Part shown: positions 5,853 through 6,441 of the stretch, in pieces
How the letters are laid out: each line of letters begins with the position of its first letter
How positions within the stretch are numbered: position 1 is the first letter of the stretch
Assembly (NCBI GenBank): GCA_937925095.1
Contig: CALEXX010000070.1
Location: 1-6,441 of the forward strand
Direction of reading: 5' to 3'
From: an uncultured Leptotrichia sp.
Lineage (GTDB): Bacteria; Fusobacteriota; Fusobacteriia; Fusobacteriales; Leptotrichiaceae
Length of the DNA: 6,441 nucleotides
Position numbers and translations under genes: made by a program
The notes under the pieces: model-generated
The model's input: the letters and a program-made list of their open reading frames with translations, nothing else
What the model was told of the DNA's origin: nothing
Databases searched by the model: none

Positions 5853-6441
5853 CTAAAATAAATACATATATGCTTTGCTTTTATACAAAAAAACAAGTAT
5901 CACAATTGATATAAAAAGTAAAAAAAGAAGTATGCTCTGCATTTTTTTCATTTTAAAAAGTTTGAATTTTACTTTTGGAATCTGTCTTTTCTGGATTACA
6001 TCAATAATATCATCTATAATTTTAGAAATTCTGTCATCTTCTATTATTATATCTATTCGAGATCTTTTTAACTGTCTTTCAGGTACAAAACAGATTTCCT
6101 TTTTGCCATCAAGAAGATAAATATGGGATTTAAGTCTGATTATTCGAGAGCCAAACAGGGGAAATAATTCAGTACCCCAGTTATAGCCCTTTATATCCAA
6201 TAATTTTCCATTTAAGTAAAAGTCTTCATTTATTATTTCAAGTGTATTTTTTGTTTTTTCTTTTGAATAATAATATTTATATCCGTATATCATACTTATT
6301 ACAGCACAGACTATTAAAAGCAGTATTCCAATTTTTATTCCCAGAAATATTAATATTAGCATTATGGCAAAGCAAATAAGATTTAGAACAACTGCTTTTT
6401 TCAAATCCTCCGGCACTTCATAAAATACTCTTCCTGTTTCT
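5853..6441 (-). CDS. Paralogous membrane protein (copy 2), 5' end outside the window
   Basis: The frame is open to the window edge. The 195 residues present begin ETGRVFYEVPEDLKKA and align with residues 63-258 of copy 1, which has ETGTVFYEVSENLKKA at the same place. About 62 N-terminal residues, including the first helix, therefore lie beyond the window. The GTG at 6416 is an internal Val codon, not the start: there is no ribosome-binding site and the homology continues upstream. Three hydrophobic segments match helices 2-4 of copy 1. A hand alignment gives about 148 identities in 196 columns with one single-residue gap. The cytoplasmic YcxB-like core is nearly unchanged, including an identical run of 32 residues, while the last helix differs most. 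It ends 137 bases before copy 1 and arose with it by tandem duplication. Function unknown. Confidence 0.82.
   Translation of the reverse strand, partial: ETGRVFYEVPEDLKKAVVLNLICFAIMLILIFLGIKIGILLLIVCAVISMIYGYKYYYSKEKTKNTLEIINEDFYLNGKLLDIKGYNWGTELFPLFGSRIIRLKSHIYLLDGKKEICFVPERQLKRSRIDIIIEDDRISKIIDDIIDVIQKRQIPKVKFKLFKMKKMQSILLFLLFISIVILVFLYKSKAYMYLF

Larger units (their letters stand above)
4939..6441 (-). repeat. Tandem gene duplication (units about 914 bases apart)
   Basis: The stops of the two membrane-protein genes lie at 4939 and 5853, an offset of 914 bases, and the coding DNA keeps long matching blocks. One example is TCAGTACCCCAGTTATAGCC, found near 5258-5277 and 6170-6189. The 137-base gap between the copies shows no clear equivalent after copy 1, so similarity largely stops at the gene ends. 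The right-hand unit continues beyond the window and more copies may follow. Confidence 0.8.

Noticed and set aside
5875..6120. Plus-strand open frame of about 81 codons
   Set aside because: It is antisense to copy 2 of the membrane protein, whose reading frame is confirmed by its paralogue.
6414..6416. GTG as the start of the copy 2 membrane protein
   Set aside because: Copy 1 shows the homology continuing upstream (ETG.VFYEV), so this is an internal Val codon and the gene runs off the window.

Overview
The window is very AT-rich, uses short Shine-Dalgarno-led genes with A-rich spacers, and encodes many Lys/Asn/Ile-rich proteins. The style of the CinA and GH13 proteins, and the abundance of small lipoproteins, suggest a Leptotrichia-like member of the Fusobacteriota. 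This is a judgement from protein and codon style; no database search was run.

Layout. Positions 1-170 hold the last 55 codons of a GH13 alpha-glucosidase, closed by a strong hairpin (201-244). Two plus-strand genes follow, probably co-transcribed. The first is a short CinA (276-1046) with the nucleotide-binding and KH-like domains but no C-terminal nicotinamide-nucleotide amidase domain. The second (1080-1886) is a 268-residue, highly divergent FtsZ-fold protein. It has lost the tubulin/FtsZ GTP-binding signature, the T3 loop and the C-terminal tail, but keeps the NxDxxD of the T7 loop. It is the most unusual gene here and looks like an FtsZ pseudo-GTPase.

The gap 1887-2234 separates these genes from a convergent minus-strand block. 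It contains a possible decayed coding remnant, a short ATT repeat, and a roughly 152-bp MITE-like element with imperfect terminal inverted repeats flanked by TA.

The rest (2235-6441) lies on the minus strand and encodes only envelope proteins. In transcription order from the right edge these are: a truncated four-helix membrane protein (5853-6441), its about 75% identical tandem paralogue (4939-5715), a small beta-rich lipoprotein (4455-4880), a 371-residue lipoprotein with a helical repeat-like C-terminus (3257-4372), a 199-residue lipoprotein (2619-3218), and a 95-residue secreted protein (2235-2522). Each of the five genes whose start lies in the window has its own ribosome-binding site. 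Spacing of 38-137 bases allows either read-through or separate promoters. No function is recognisable for most of them. No tRNA, rRNA, CRISPR array or transposase gene was seen.
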